Below are positions 43,179-51,963 of a DNA stretch of 64,000 nt, in pieces. Position numbers and translations under genes: made by a program. Under the pieces are notes generated by a model. It was not told the DNA's origin and searched no databases. It saw only the letters and a program-made list of their open reading frames with translations. Every line of letters begins with the position of its first letter. Within the stretch, counting starts at the first letter, position 1. The DNA is taken from the NCBI RefSeq assembly GCF_030440515.1, contig NZ_CP076543.1:6334501-6398500 (forward strand). Direction: 5' to 3'. Source of the stretch: Streptomyces xanthophaeus (lineage in GTDB: Bacteria > Actinomycetota > Actinomycetes > Streptomycetales > Streptomycetaceae).

Positions 43179-44750
43179 ATGCCGACGGGCAGATCCTCCA
43201 CGCTCCAAGACCCGGCCGAGATCCCTACGTACAAGGGCCAGGACCGGGCCCTGCGCGCCGACCGCCTCGGCACGGCAGGACTGCTCCTGTCCGTGCTCGC
43301 CGCCAGCGCGCCCCTGATGGTCGTCGCCGGTGTCATGCCCACGACCTTCGGAGTCATGGGCATCGTCGGCCAGCCCCTGCTCTTCGTCATCCTCGGCGCC
43401 GTCCTCGCGCTCTTCAGCGTCGGCTACGCCGAGATGAGCCGCCACGTCCACAACGCCGGCGCCTTCTACGCGTACATCGCCCGCGGCCTCGGCCCCACCG
43501 CCGGCGCGGGCGCGTCCCTCGTCGCCCTCGTCGCGTACAGCGCCATGCAGGTCGGTGTCTTCGGCATCCTCGGCTTCGAGATATCCGGGCTCTTCGCCAC
43601 CTACCTGGACACCGAACTCTCCTGGTGGATACCGGCCCTGCTCGCCGTCGCCGTCACCGGCGCACTCGGCTGGCTCAAGATCGACCTCAACGCGAAGGTC
43701 CTCGGGGTCCTCCTCCTCGTCGAGTGCGTCCTCGTCGTCGTCTTCGATATCGCTGCCATCGGCAAGCCGGGCGCCGAAGGCCTCTCGCTCCACGCCTTCA
43801 ACCCCGAGACCCTCGGCGGAGCCGGCTTCGGCACCGCGCTCTGCTTCTGCATCGCCGCCTTCGTCGGCTTCGAGCAGTCCCCGGTCTACGCCGAGGAGAC
43901 CAGCAAGCCGCACATCGTCGTCTCCCGCGTGATGTTCCTCGCCGTCGGCTTCGTCGCCCTCTTCTTCGCCGTCAGCGCCTGGGCCCTCACCGTCGCCACG
44001 GGCCCCTCCGAGGTCGTCAAGACCTCCGCCGAGGCCGGCCCCACCCTGCTCTTCCAGCTCACCGAGAGCCGCCTGGGCACCACCTTCACCGACGTCCTGC
44101 ACGTCCTCTTCGTGACCGGCATGTTCGCGGCCATGCTCAGCTTCCACAACGTGGTCGCCCGCTACGCCTTCGCCATGGGCCGCGAGGGCCTGCTCCCGGC
44201 CACCTTCGGCCGCACCAACGCCGGCACCGGCGCCCCCGCCACCGGCTCCCTGCTGCAGACCGGCATCGCCGCCCTCGTCGTGATCGCCTTCGCGCTCACC
44301 GAGGACAAGGCCCCCGCCGACCCCGCCCTCGCCGTGCAGCCGCCCGACCCCACCACCCCCGTACTGCACCTGTTCACCTGGATGGGCAGCGTCGGCGCCC
44401 TCGGCGTGACCCTGCTCATGGCCGCCGCCTCCTTCGCCGTCATCGCCTTCTTCGTCCGCCGCGGCACCGCCGGCGCCCAGGTCTGGCGCCTCGTCGCGGC
44501 CGGCACCGCCGGCCTCGCCCTGCTCGCCATCGCCGTCTACACCGTCAAGGACTTCGGCGTCCTGGTCGGCGCCGAGAAGGGCTCCGCGCTCAGCTGGGCG
44601 CTGCCCGGCATCATCGGCGCCGCCGTCGTGATCGGCCTGGTCTACGGAGCCGTGCTGCGCCGCAGCCGCCCCGAGGTGCACGCCCGTATCGGCCTCGGGA
44701 ACGAAGCCTTCCGCCTCGACCAGGCGGCTGAGGGCACCCCGGGCGACTGA
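43179..44750 (+). CDS. APC-family amino-acid permease
   Basis: 523 aa with 12 transmembrane segments; the APC motif begins LGTAGLLLSVLAASAPLMVVAGVMPTTFGVMG and contains FVGFEQSPVYAEETSKPHIVVSRVMF, the conserved helix-6 region with the acidic residue. Amino-acid or polyamine uptake; substrate not determinable. Start ATG at 43179 after GAAAGGA. A strong terminator follows at 44778. Confidence 0.92.
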   Translation: MPTGRSSTLQDPAEIPTYKGQDRALRADRLGTAGLLLSVLAASAPLMVVAGVMPTTFGVMGIVGQPLLFVILGAVLALFSVGYAEMSRHVHNAGAFYAYIARGLGPTAGAGASLVALVAYSAMQVGVFGILGFEISGLFATYLDTELSWWIPALLAVAVTGALGWLKIDLNAKVLGVLLLVECVLVVVFDIAAIGKPGAEGLSLHAFNPETLGGAGFGTALCFCIAAFVGFEQSPVYAEETSKPHIVVSRVMFLAVGFVALFFAVSAWALTVATGPSEVVKTSAEAGPTLLFQLTESRLGTTFTDVLHVLFVTGMFAAMLSFHNVVARYAFAMGREGLLPATFGRTNAGTGAPATGSLLQTGIAALVVIAFALTEDKAPADPALAVQPPDPTTPVLHLFTWMGSVGALGVTLLMAAASFAVIAFFVRRGTAGAQVWRLVAAGTAGLALLAIAVYTVKDFGVLVGAEKGSALSWALPGIIGAAVVIGLVYGAVLRRSRPEVHARIGLGNEAFRLDQAAEGTPGD

Positions 44751-44777
44751 CCTCACGTCCTCGCTTTCCAGCCTCTA

Positions 44778-44819
44778 CGAAGCCCCCGGCACCCGTTTCC
44801 ATGGTCGTCGGGGGCTTCG
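44778..44819 (+). terminator. Rho-independent-type hairpin after the APC permease
   Basis: CGAAGCCCCCG and CGGGGGCTTCG form a perfect 11-bp stem with a 20-nt loop (44778-44788 and 44809-44819). It ends the permease transcript. Confidence 0.8.
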
Positions 44820-44857
44820 GCGTGCAGGGGGTGCTTTTGGAGGGGAGTGGAGCCTCA

Positions 44858-44876
44858 TGGTCTCCTGTTGCGACCA
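44858..44876. promoter_or_regulatory. Inverted repeat upstream of the second permease
   Basis: TGGTC-TCCTGTTGC-GACCA, a perfect 5-bp inverted repeat with 9-bp spacer, 94 bp upstream of the ATG at 44970. Similar to GntR-type operators; regulator not identified. Confidence 0.4.
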
Positions 44877-44969
44877 AACCACCCGGATCGCAGCACAGGG
44901 GACACCACCCAGCTCCCCTGCGCGGTGGTCGGGGCCTGCCTTGTCCCATCCACGAAGGCGAAGTCCTAC

Positions 44970-46418
44970 ATGAGTGACCTGAGTGACCGCACCTTGACCG
45001 AGGCACCCGCCCCGGCGCCGACCCGCCATGTCGACGCCGGCGACGAGGGGTACAGCAAGGACCTCAAGTCCCGCCACATCAACATGATCGCGATCGGCGG
45101 GGCCATAGGCACCGGCCTCTTCCTCGGCGCGGGCGGCCGCCTCGCGGGCGCCGGCCCCTCCCTGGCGATCGCCTACGCGGTGTGCGGAATCTTCGCCTTC
45201 TTCGTCGTCCGGGCGCTCGGCGAGCTCGTCCTCTACCGCCCCTCCTCCGGCGCCTTCGTCTCCTACGCCCGTGAGTTCATGGGGGAGAAGGGCGCCTACA
45301 CGGCGGGCTGGCTGTACTTCCTGAACTGGTCCACGACCACCGTCGCCGACATCACGGCCGCCGCGACCTACGCCCACTTCTGGTCGCTGTTCACCGACGT
45401 CCCCCAGTGGGTCCTCGCCTTCATCGCCCTCGCCATCGTGCTCACCGCCAACCTGATCTCGGTGAAGTACTTCGGCGAGATGGAGTTCTGGTTCTCGCTC
45501 GTCAAGGTCGCCGCGCTCGTCGTCTTCCTGATCGTCGGCATCTGGCTCGTCGCCACCAGCCACGACATCGGCGGCAGCACCCCGGGCCTCGCCAACATCA
45601 CCGACAACGGCGGCCTCTTCCCCTCCGGCGTCCTCCCGATGCTCCTGGTGATCCAGGGCGTCGTCTTCGCGTACGCCTCCGTCGAGCTCTGCGGAGTCGC
45701 CGCCGGCGAGACCGAGAACCCCGAGAAGATCATGCCGAAGGCGATCAACTCGATCATGTGGCGCGTGGGCCTCTTCTACGTCGGCTCGGTCGTCCTCCTG
45801 GCCCTCCTGCTGCCCTACACCGCCTACAGCTCCGACCAGAGCCCCTTCGTCACCGTCTTCGACAAGCTCGGCGTCCCCGGCGCCGCGGGCATCATGAACC
45901 TCGTCGTCCTGACGGCCGCCCTCTCCAGCCTGAACTCCGGCCTCTACTCCACCGGCCGCATCCTGCGCTCGATGTCCCTGTCGGGCTCCGCACCGAAGTT
46001 CACCGGCGTCATGAACAAGGGCAAGGTCCCCTACGGCGGCGTCCTGTTCACCGCCGCGTTCGGTCTCGCGGGCGTCGGGCTGAACGCCTTCATGCCGAAG
46101 GACGCCTTCGAGCTCGTCCTGAACTTCGCCTCGCTGGGCATCCTCGGCACCTGGGCCATGGTCATGATCTGCTCGCTGTTCTTCTGGCGCCGCTCCCGGG
46201 AGGGCCTCGTGGAGCGCCCCTCGTACCGCCTGCCCTGGGCTCCGTACACCCAGATCGTCACCCTGGTCTTCCTGCTCGCCGTGCTGGTGCTGATGTGGTG
46301 CGACGGCGGCGTCGGCCGCACCACGGTCCTGTTCGTCCCGGTCATCGGCGCCGCCCTGGTCGGCGGCTGGTACCTGGTCCGCGGCCGCGTGGCCGAACTC
46401 GCCACCACCCGCCGCTGA
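44970..46418 (+). CDS. Amino-acid permease (AAT family, GABA/asparagine type)
   Basis: 482 aa, 12 membrane segments. The conserved start LKSRHINMIAIGGAIGTGLFLGAGGRLAGAGPSLAIAY and VIQGVVFAYASVELCGVAAGETENPEKIMPKAINSI identify the AAT family (AnsP, CycA, GabP relatives). The start MSDLSDRT at 44970 follows GAAGG. Substrate unknown; asparagine or GABA-like are typical in Streptomyces. Followed closely by the convergent SpoIIE-type gene. Confidence 0.93.
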   Translation: MSDLSDRTLTEAPAPAPTRHVDAGDEGYSKDLKSRHINMIAIGGAIGTGLFLGAGGRLAGAGPSLAIAYAVCGIFAFFVVRALGELVLYRPSSGAFVSYAREFMGEKGAYTAGWLYFLNWSTTTVADITAAATYAHFWSLFTDVPQWVLAFIALAIVLTANLISVKYFGEMEFWFSLVKVAALVVFLIVGIWLVATSHDIGGSTPGLANITDNGGLFPSGVLPMLLVIQGVVFAYASVELCGVAAGETENPEKIMPKAINSIMWRVGLFYVGSVVLLALLLPYTAYSSDQSPFVTVFDKLGVPGAAGIMNLVVLTAALSSLNSGLYSTGRILRSMSLSGSAPKFTGVMNKGKVPYGGVLFTAAFGLAGVGLNAFMPKDAFELVLNFASLGILGTWAMVMICSLFFWRRSREGLVERPSYRLPWAPYTQIVTLVFLLAVLVLMWCDGGVGRTTVLFVPVIGAALVGGWYLVRGRVAELATTRR

Positions 46419-46425
46419 CCCCGGC

Positions 46426-48195
46426 CTAAGGTCCTGGCCGTCCGGTGGTGCGGGCGGCCAGGACCGTCACGTCGTCCTCCGCGTCGGTGACCCGCAGCGC
46501 CGCCAGCACGGTGTCGATGACCTCGTTCAGGGCCCCGTCCACCAGCAGCGGAATGCCGGTCAGCCGTCGCAGCGAGGCGTCGATGTCCTCGCCCCGGCGC
46601 TCGACCAGGCCGTCGGTGAACATCATCAGGACACAGCCCGGCCGCAGGACGAAGGACGCGGCCTCGTACCGGCCGTAGCCCGTGCCGAGCGGCGGGCCCA
46701 CCGGGACGGGTGCCAGGAACGGACCCTGCCCGCGGCCGATGACCATGGCGGGCAGGTGCCCGGCGCTCGCGTGGACGCAGGTCCCGGCCGCATGGTCGAC
46801 CAGGACGAGCAGGCAGGTCGCGACCCGGTCCAGGCCGCCCGCGAAGACCACATGGTCCGCCTCGCACAGGATGTCCGCCGGCGGATGCCCGGACGCGGCC
46901 AGCGCGCGGACGAGGGAGCGGTAGTGGCTCATGGCGACCGCCGCCTCCACCCCGTGGCCCATCACATCGCCCATCACCAGCAGGGTCCGGCCACCGGGCA
47001 GCGCCAGGCAGTCGAACCAGTCCCCGCCCACCAGGACACCCGTGCCGGAGGGCAGGTAGCGGGAGGCCACTTCGAGATCGCCGTGCGGGAAGGTGGGCTC
47101 GGACAGCAGCGCCTGCTGCAGTTCCAGCGCCATCCCCTGCTCCCGGGCGAACCGCTCCGCCTTCGCGAGGCTGGCGGCCGCCCGCTCGGCCAGCGTCCGG
47201 GCCACGACGACGTCCTCGCGCCCGAAGGCCGGCGAGTCCCCGGCACGCACCAGGGTGAGGGTGCCGATCGGCCGGTCCTGGGCGATCAGGGGGACCACGA
47301 CACCCGAGTGGATGCCCGCATCCCGGTACGCGGAGACCCGGTCCGCGCTCGGCGCCGCCCGGCTGAAGGCCTCGTCGGAGGAGAAGTTGCCCAGCCACGG
47401 CTCGCCGCTCTCCAGGCACTGCCTGACCGCCGAACCGGGCTGGTAGTCCACGTACTCCCCGGCCGCGCCGAGCGCCCGCACCCGCGGCGAGAGCTCCCGT
47501 ACCGAGGCCACCGCGACCCGCCGCAGTCGCAGGGCCCCGCCGTCGGGCAGCTCCCCGCCCGGCCCCTCCCGCGGGATGAGCTCCACGCTCGCCGCGTCGG
47601 CCAGCCCGGGCACCAGGAACTCGGTCAGCTCACGACACGTGGTGTCCAGATCGAGGGTGGTGCCGACCCGCACCGCGGCGGTGTCCAGCAGCAGGAGGCG
47701 CCGGTTGGTGCGCGACAGCTCCCGCTGCCGCTCCCTGGGGGCGCTGACCTCCAGGCCGATGCCCGCCAGCCCCAGCACCCGCCCGTCCTCCTCCAGCCGG
47801 TGGTAGGTCCCCCGCCACACCCGCGACTCGTACGGGGAATCGGCCAGCGTGCGGCCCTCCAGGACCAGCTCCCGGGGTTCGCCGTCCCGCAGCACCTCGT
47901 GCAGCACCTCGTCGGGTCGCTCGACGTCCGGCAGCACCTCGTTCAGCGTCCGCCCCAGCAGCGCCTCGGCGGGCAGGCCGTTCATGACGGCCATGTGCGG
48001 GCTGACGTACAGGTAGCGCAGGTCGGTGTCGAGCAGGGCGATCCCCGCCCGGGCCCCGTCGAGGACCTGCCGCAGCAGCCGGTACTCGCGCACCAGCCGG
48101 TCCACATCGGACGGATCACCCGCCAGGGCGGCGGCGACCACCTCGTCCGCGTCCTCGCCGAACAGCGGACGCGGGCCGGCACCCTCAGCCCACAT
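46426..48195 (-). CDS. PAS-GAF-SpoIIE (PP2C) phosphatase
   Basis: 589 aa. An N-terminal PAS domain (LDTDLRYLYVSPHMAVMNGLPAEALLGRTLNEVLPD), a GAF domain in the middle (about residues 190-340), and a C-terminal SpoIIE-type PP2C phosphatase (EVASRYLPSGTGVLVGGDWFDCLALPGGRTLLVMGDVMGHGVEAAVAMSHYRSLVRAL, then HASAGHLPAMVI and FTDGLVERR), with the conserved Asp residues. In Streptomyces such proteins dephosphorylate anti-sigma antagonist proteins. ATG at 48195 follows GGAGG. No partner anti-sigma gene is adjacent. Confidence 0.93.
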   Translation of the reverse strand: MWAEGAGPRPLFGEDADEVVAAALAGDPSDVDRLVREYRLLRQVLDGARAGIALLDTDLRYLYVSPHMAVMNGLPAEALLGRTLNEVLPDVERPDEVLHEVLRDGEPRELVLEGRTLADSPYESRVWRGTYHRLEEDGRVLGLAGIGLEVSAPRERQRELSRTNRRLLLLDTAAVRVGTTLDLDTTCRELTEFLVPGLADAASVELIPREGPGGELPDGGALRLRRVAVASVRELSPRVRALGAAGEYVDYQPGSAVRQCLESGEPWLGNFSSDEAFSRAAPSADRVSAYRDAGIHSGVVVPLIAQDRPIGTLTLVRAGDSPAFGREDVVVARTLAERAAASLAKAERFAREQGMALELQQALLSEPTFPHGDLEVASRYLPSGTGVLVGGDWFDCLALPGGRTLLVMGDVMGHGVEAAVAMSHYRSLVRALAASGHPPADILCEADHVVFAGGLDRVATCLLVLVDHAAGTCVHASAGHLPAMVIGRGQGPFLAPVPVGPPLGTGYGRYEAASFVLRPGCVLMMFTDGLVERRGEDIDASLRRLTGIPLLVDGALNEVIDTVLAALRVTDAEDDVTVLAARTTGRPGP

Positions 48196-48251
48196 CACGG
48201 GACCTCCATCAGCCGGTCTGCCCCTCCGATGTGGTCCCAACATAGCAAAAT

Positions 48252-48288
48252 GGCAGGTCAGAGCGGCATTGCGTCGCTCTGACCTGCC
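48252..48288 (-). terminator. Hairpin after the divergent small membrane protein gene
   Basis: GGCAGGTCAGAGCG and CGCTCTGACCTGCC form a perfect 14-bp stem with a 9-nt loop, 13 nt past the stop of the gene at 48301. The stem resembles the terminator at 49803-49845 (shared GTCGCTCTGACC). Confidence 0.8.
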
Positions 48289-48300
48289 CTGTTGCGCCGA

Positions 48301-48684
48301 TCAGGACCGGCGGGCCGACGGTCTGCGGCTCAGCGCCAGCAGGCTCAGGGCAAACATCAGGACACCCAGGGGGACATGGACCGACGGCACGCGCGCGATG
48401 CCCAGGACCACCTGCACCGAGGCCAGGACCAGGAAGCCCGACGAGTAGAGGATGGGCCGGGGCGACCCGCCGCCCGGCCGCCACGCCAGCACCGCGGCGA
48501 TCACGTACAGCATCGTCGCCCCGTACATCACGCGCGCTCCGATGCCGTGCAGCAGCTCGCCGTGGGCCGAGGACAGCAGCACCCCGGCGGTGGCCGCCTG
48601 GAAGAAGATGGCCAAGGTCTGCAGGGCGACGGTGACCTGCAGGAAAGTGAAGGTACGCGGCTTCTCCGTGGTCAGTGTGGCCAT
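48301..48684 (-). CDS. Small membrane protein, divergent to ECF41 sigma gene
   Basis: 127 aa with four transmembrane helices (FLQVTVALQTLAIFFQAATAGVLL, VMYGATMLYVIAAVLAW, ILYSSGFLVLASVQVVLGIA, VPLGVLMFALSLLAL). I do not recognise the family. ATG at 48684 follows AGGGGACC. Its promoter region holds an ECF41-like element, so it may be a target of the divergent sigma factor. Confidence 0.75.
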   Translation of the reverse strand: MATLTTEKPRTFTFLQVTVALQTLAIFFQAATAGVLLSSAHGELLHGIGARVMYGATMLYVIAAVLAWRPGGGSPRPILYSSGFLVLASVQVVLGIARVPSVHVPLGVLMFALSLLALSRRPSARRS

Positions 48685-48739
48685 GGTGACGGTCCCCTCT
48701 TCTGCCTCACGGCGTAGATCGATATGGTCTCGGTAGTCC

Positions 48740-48766
48740 GACGACGTGGGCCCGCCAAATGTGAGG
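48740..48766 (-). promoter_or_regulatory. ECF41-like promoter of the small membrane protein gene
   Basis: On the minus strand, CCTCACA (48766-48760) is separated by 16 bases from CGTC (48743-48740). The reported ECF41 consensus is TGTCACA-N16-CGTC; five of seven -35 bases and all four -10 bases agree. The element faces the gene ending at 48301. Confidence 0.45.
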
Positions 48767-48800
48767 CGAGGCACCGAGAGGCGGGCCAGGGGGAGCAGTC

Positions 48801-49736
48801 GTGAGCATGGGTACGTCGTCCGATCCGCACCTGGACGTGATCGTCGGAGAGCGGGGACACCTCACCAACCTCGCCTACCGGCTGCTCGGTTCGCTGTCCG
48901 AGGCCGAGGACGCGGTACAGGAGACCTACGCGCGCTGGTACGCGATGCCGAGGCAGAAGCAGGAAGCCGTCGAGTCGCCCGGCGCCTGGCTGACGACGGT
49001 CGCCGGCCGCATCTGCCTGGACCTGCTCGGCTCGGCACGGGCACGCCGCGAGCGCTACGTCGGCGAATGGGTCCCCGAGCCGCTGCCCGACCGCGCGCAG
49101 TGGATCGGCGGGCCGGCGGGCGGCGGGGCCGGGCCGGTCGACCCGGCCGACCGGGTCACCCTGGACGAGTCGGTCAACATGGCCTTCCTCGTCGTACTGG
49201 AGTCGATGACCCCGGCCGAACGCGTCGCCTTCATCCTCCACGACGTCTTCCGCTACCCCTTCGCCGAGATAGCCGAGATCGTCGGCCGGACGCCGGCGGC
49301 CTGCCGGCAGCTGGCGACGTCGGCCCGCCGACGGGTGAGCGCCGCGCAGGTCCCGACCGCCCCGACGGCCGGACAGGCCCCGCTGGTGCGGAACTTCAAG
49401 GAGGCGTGGGAGGCCCGGGACATCAAGGCCCTCGTCGGTCTGCTGGCCCCCGACGCCGCGATGATCGCCGACGGCGGCGGACTGGTCGGCGCAGCCCTGC
49501 GTCCGATCGAGGGCAGCGCGCGCATCGCCGAGTACCTGATCCAGATCGCCGACAGGGCTCCCGGACTGGAGCTCCTGGAACGCTCGGTCAACGGCCGGCC
49601 CGGCCTGGTCGCCCAGCACACCGGGGTCACCGTGACCGTGGCCGCGTTCGAGCTCGCCGGCGATCGTGTCACCCGCATCTGGGCGGTCCGCAATCCGGAG
49701 AAGCTCCGCCCCTGGGTGGAGGACGTACAGGGCTGA
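48801..49736 (+). CDS. ECF41-family RNA polymerase sigma factor (SigJ-like)
   Basis: 311 aa. Sigma-2 (LTNLAYRLLGSLSEAEDAVQETYARWY) and sigma-4 (AEIAEIVGRTPAACRQLATSARRRV) regions, then a fused SnoaL-like C-terminal domain. The linker motif EWVPEPL, the DGGG motif and the terminal NPEKL correspond to the conserved features of ECF41 proteins whose C-terminal domain controls activity. GTG at 48801 follows GGGGGAGCAG. No separate anti-sigma gene is present, as expected for this group. Confidence 0.93.
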   Translation: MSMGTSSDPHLDVIVGERGHLTNLAYRLLGSLSEAEDAVQETYARWYAMPRQKQEAVESPGAWLTTVAGRICLDLLGSARARRERYVGEWVPEPLPDRAQWIGGPAGGGAGPVDPADRVTLDESVNMAFLVVLESMTPAERVAFILHDVFRYPFAEIAEIVGRTPAACRQLATSARRRVSAAQVPTAPTAGQAPLVRNFKEAWEARDIKALVGLLAPDAAMIADGGGLVGAALRPIEGSARIAEYLIQIADRAPGLELLERSVNGRPGLVAQHTGVTVTVAAFELAGDRVTRIWAVRNPEKLRPWVEDVQG

Positions 49737-49802
49737 CCCCGCGCGCCCCCGGTGACCGGCGCTCCCGGCACCACGGGGGCGCCACGCGCCGCGGGACGAC
49801 GA

Positions 49803-49845
49803 AAGAGCCGGTCAGTGCGACTTCACGTCGCTCTGACCGGCTCTT
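49803..49845 (+). terminator. Hairpin after the ECF41 sigma gene
   Basis: AAGAGCCGGTCAG and CTGACCGGCTCTT are a perfect 13-bp stem, with an inner GCGAC/GTCGC stem. It lies between the sigma gene and the convergently transcribed tRNA. Confidence 0.8.
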
Positions 49846-49861
49846 CCTGGTCGTTTGACCA

Positions 49862-49949
49862 TGGTGTCCGAGGGGGGACTTGAACCCCCACGCCCGATAA
49901 AGGGCACTAGCACCTCAAGCTAGCGCGTCTGCCATTCCGCCACCCGGAC
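49862..49949 (-). tRNA. tRNA-Leu (anticodon GAG)
   Basis: The minus strand folds into a type II tRNA: 7-bp acceptor stem GTCCGGG/CTCGGAC with one G-T pair, D-arm GGCGGAATGGCAGACGC, anticodon arm CTAGC-TTGAGGT-GCTAG with anticodon GAG, an extended variable arm (GTGCCCTTTATCGGGCGT), TPsiC arm GGGGGTTCAAGTCCCCC, and an encoded CCA 3' end. 88 nt in total. Confidence 0.95.
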
Positions 49950-50114
49950 AAGGTGTCTGTCTCGCGTCCCTCGCGGGCCGTTCCGACGTGGAAAACATTA
50001 CCAAACATTCCGGGGTCCTCGATCACACCCCCCGACGACCGGGGATCGCCCTTGGGGAGAACGGCCCGGAGCGGGAGGATGGGGGTTCGGTACTGATCAG
50101 TGGGAGGAAGCAGC

Positions 50115-51440
50115 GTGAGCGAGTCGAGCACGGGCAGGACCGTCTCCGGTGAGGACGAGGTGGTCGACCTCTGCCGGGACCTCATCCGGATCGACACCAG
50201 CAACTACGGGGACCACTCGGGCCCCGGGGAGCGCAAGGCGGCGGAATGGGTCGCCGAGAAGCTCGCCGAGGTCGGGCTGGAGCCGCAGATCTTCGAATCG
50301 CACAAGGGGCGCGCCTCGACCGTGGCGCGGATCGAGGGGGAGGACCCCTCGCGGCCGGCGCTGCTGATCCACGGGCACACCGACGTGGTTCCGGCCAACG
50401 CCGCCGACTGGACGTACGACCCCTTCGCGGGCGAGATCGCCGACGGCTGCCTGTGGGGCCGCGGCGCCGTCGACATGAAGGACATGGACGCGATGACGCT
50501 GGCCGTCGTACGCGACCGGATGCGCAGCGGCCGCAAGCCCCCGCGGGACATCGTGCTGGCCTTCCTCGCCGACGAGGAGGCGGGCGGCATCTACGGGGCC
50601 CGGCACCTCGTCGACAAGCACCCCGGCCTGTTCGAGGGCGTCACCGAGGCCATCGGCGAGGTCGGCGGCTTCTCCTTCACGGTCAACGAGAACCTGCGGC
50701 TCTACCTCGTGGAGACCGCCCAGAAGGGCATGCACTGGATGCGGCTCACGGTGGAGGGCACCGCGGGCCACGGATCCATGACCAACAGCGACAACGCCAT
50801 CACGGAGCTGTGCGAGGCCGTGGGCAGGCTCGGCCGCCACCAGTGGCCGGTCCGCGTGACCAAGACGGTGCGCAGCTTCCTGGACGAGCTCTCGGACGCG
50901 CTCGGGACCCCCCTGGACCCGGACAACATGGACGCGACGCTCGCCAAGCTCGGCGGCATCGCCAAGATGGTCGGCGCGACCCTGCGCAACTCGGCCGCCC
51001 CGACGATGCTCGGCGCCGGCTACAAGGTCAACGTCATCCCCGGCCAGGCGACGGCCCACGTCGACGGCCGTTTCCTGCCGGGCTACGAGGACGAGTTCTT
51101 CGCCGACCTGGACCGGATCCTCGGCCCGCGCGTGAAGCGGGAGGACGTGCACGGCGACAAGGCGCTGGAGACGGACTTCGACGGCAGGCTGGTGGACGCC
51201 ATGCAGGGCGCCCTGAAGGCCGAGGACCCGATCGCGCGGGCGGTCCCGTACATGCTCTCGGGCGGTACGGACGCCAAGTCCTTCGACGACCTCGGCATCC
51301 GCTGCTTCGGCTTCGCGCCGCTGCAGCTGCCGCCGGAGCTGGACTTCGCCGGGATGTTCCACGGTGTGGACGAGCGGGTGCCGGTCGACGGACTGAAGTT
51401 CGGCGTGCGGGTGCTCGACCGGTTCATCGACAACGCCTGA
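50115..51440 (+). CDS. M20-family metallopeptidase/acylase
   Basis: 441 aa. Zinc ligands are seen in ALLIHGHTDVVP, GRGAVDMKDMDA and AFLADEEAGG (Glu base), with the dimerisation domain in the middle (KGMHWMRLTVEGTAGHGSM) and a C-terminal YMLSGGTDAKSF. Hydrolyses amide bonds of small peptides or N-acyl amino acids; substrate not determinable. GTG at 50115 follows GGGAGGAAGC. A hairpin follows the stop. Confidence 0.93.
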   Translation: MSESSTGRTVSGEDEVVDLCRDLIRIDTSNYGDHSGPGERKAAEWVAEKLAEVGLEPQIFESHKGRASTVARIEGEDPSRPALLIHGHTDVVPANAADWTYDPFAGEIADGCLWGRGAVDMKDMDAMTLAVVRDRMRSGRKPPRDIVLAFLADEEAGGIYGARHLVDKHPGLFEGVTEAIGEVGGFSFTVNENLRLYLVETAQKGMHWMRLTVEGTAGHGSMTNSDNAITELCEAVGRLGRHQWPVRVTKTVRSFLDELSDALGTPLDPDNMDATLAKLGGIAKMVGATLRNSAAPTMLGAGYKVNVIPGQATAHVDGRFLPGYEDEFFADLDRILGPRVKREDVHGDKALETDFDGRLVDAMQGALKAEDPIARAVPYMLSGGTDAKSFDDLGIRCFGFAPLQLPPELDFAGMFHGVDERVPVDGLKFGVRVLDRFIDNA

Positions 51441-51457
51441 GATTCGAGAAGGTGTGC

Positions 51458-51482
51458 GCATTCCACTGAGAAGAGTGAATGC
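51458..51482 (+). terminator. Hairpin after the M20 peptidase gene
   Basis: GCATTCCACT and AGTGAATGC pair with one bulged base around GAGAAG. It is 18 nt past the stop and upstream of the chaplin promoter. Confidence 0.6.
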
Positions 51483-51527
51483 ACTCATACGCTCGTAGCC
51501 CCGGTGATCCCTCCTCGTTACAGGTGT

Positions 51528-51550
51528 TGCGGTCCGCGGCTGGGACCGCA
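51528..51550 (+). promoter_or_regulatory. Stem-loop in the short chaplin 5' leader
   Basis: TGCGGTCC (51528-51535) and GGACCGCA (51543-51550) form a perfect 8-bp stem with a 7-nt loop, ending 11 nt before the AGGAGG ribosome site of the short chaplin gene. It could affect translation or message stability. Confidence 0.4.
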
Positions 51551-51569
51551 TTGCCAACTAGGAGGAACA

Positions 51570-51803
51570 ATGATCAAGAAGGTTGTCGCCGCTGCGGCTG
51601 CCACCGGTGGCCTGGTTCTCGCGGGTGCGGGTCTGGCCCACGCCGATGCGGGTGCGCAGGGTGCGGCCATCGGCTCGCCCGGTGTCCTGTCCGGCAACGT
51701 GCTGCAGGTTCCCGTCCACATCCCCGTGAACGTCTGCGGTAACTCGGTTTCCGTGATCGGCCTGCTGAACCCGGCCTTCGGCAACACCTGCGTCAACGCC
51801 TGA
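51570..51803 (+). CDS. chpH: Short chaplin (ChpH-type)
   Basis: 77 aa. A signal peptide ([25 protein letters not shown]) precedes one chaplin domain [52 protein letters not shown] with the two Cys of chaplins. These proteins form amyloid fibrils that lower surface tension so that aerial hyphae can rise. ATG at 51570 follows AGGAGGAACA. From memory its place next to a long chaplin gene matches chpH-chpC of S. coelicolor; a hairpin terminator follows. Confidence 0.95.
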   Translation: MIKKVVAAAAATGGLVLAGAGLAHADAGAQGAAIGSPGVLSGNVLQVPVHIPVNVCGNSVSVIGLLNPAFGNTCVNA

Positions 51804-51819
51804 CGCGTCTGAAGTCTTC

Positions 51820-51851
51820 GGCCCCGGAGCGCATCCCAGCGCTCCGGGGCC
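51820..51851 (+). terminator. Strong hairpin after the short chaplin
   Basis: GGCCCCGGAGCGC and GCGCTCCGGGGCC form a perfect 13-bp stem with a 6-nt loop between the two chaplin genes. Confidence 0.85.
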
Positions 51852-51963
51852 ACCGGGCTTTCCGGCCCGGATCCTTCTCACTTCCGGCGTACCGGGCAGG
51901 GGAGCCAGGTGGGCCGAGCCGTCGGACGACGGCCGAAACGTACACACCAGGGGACGAGTACAG

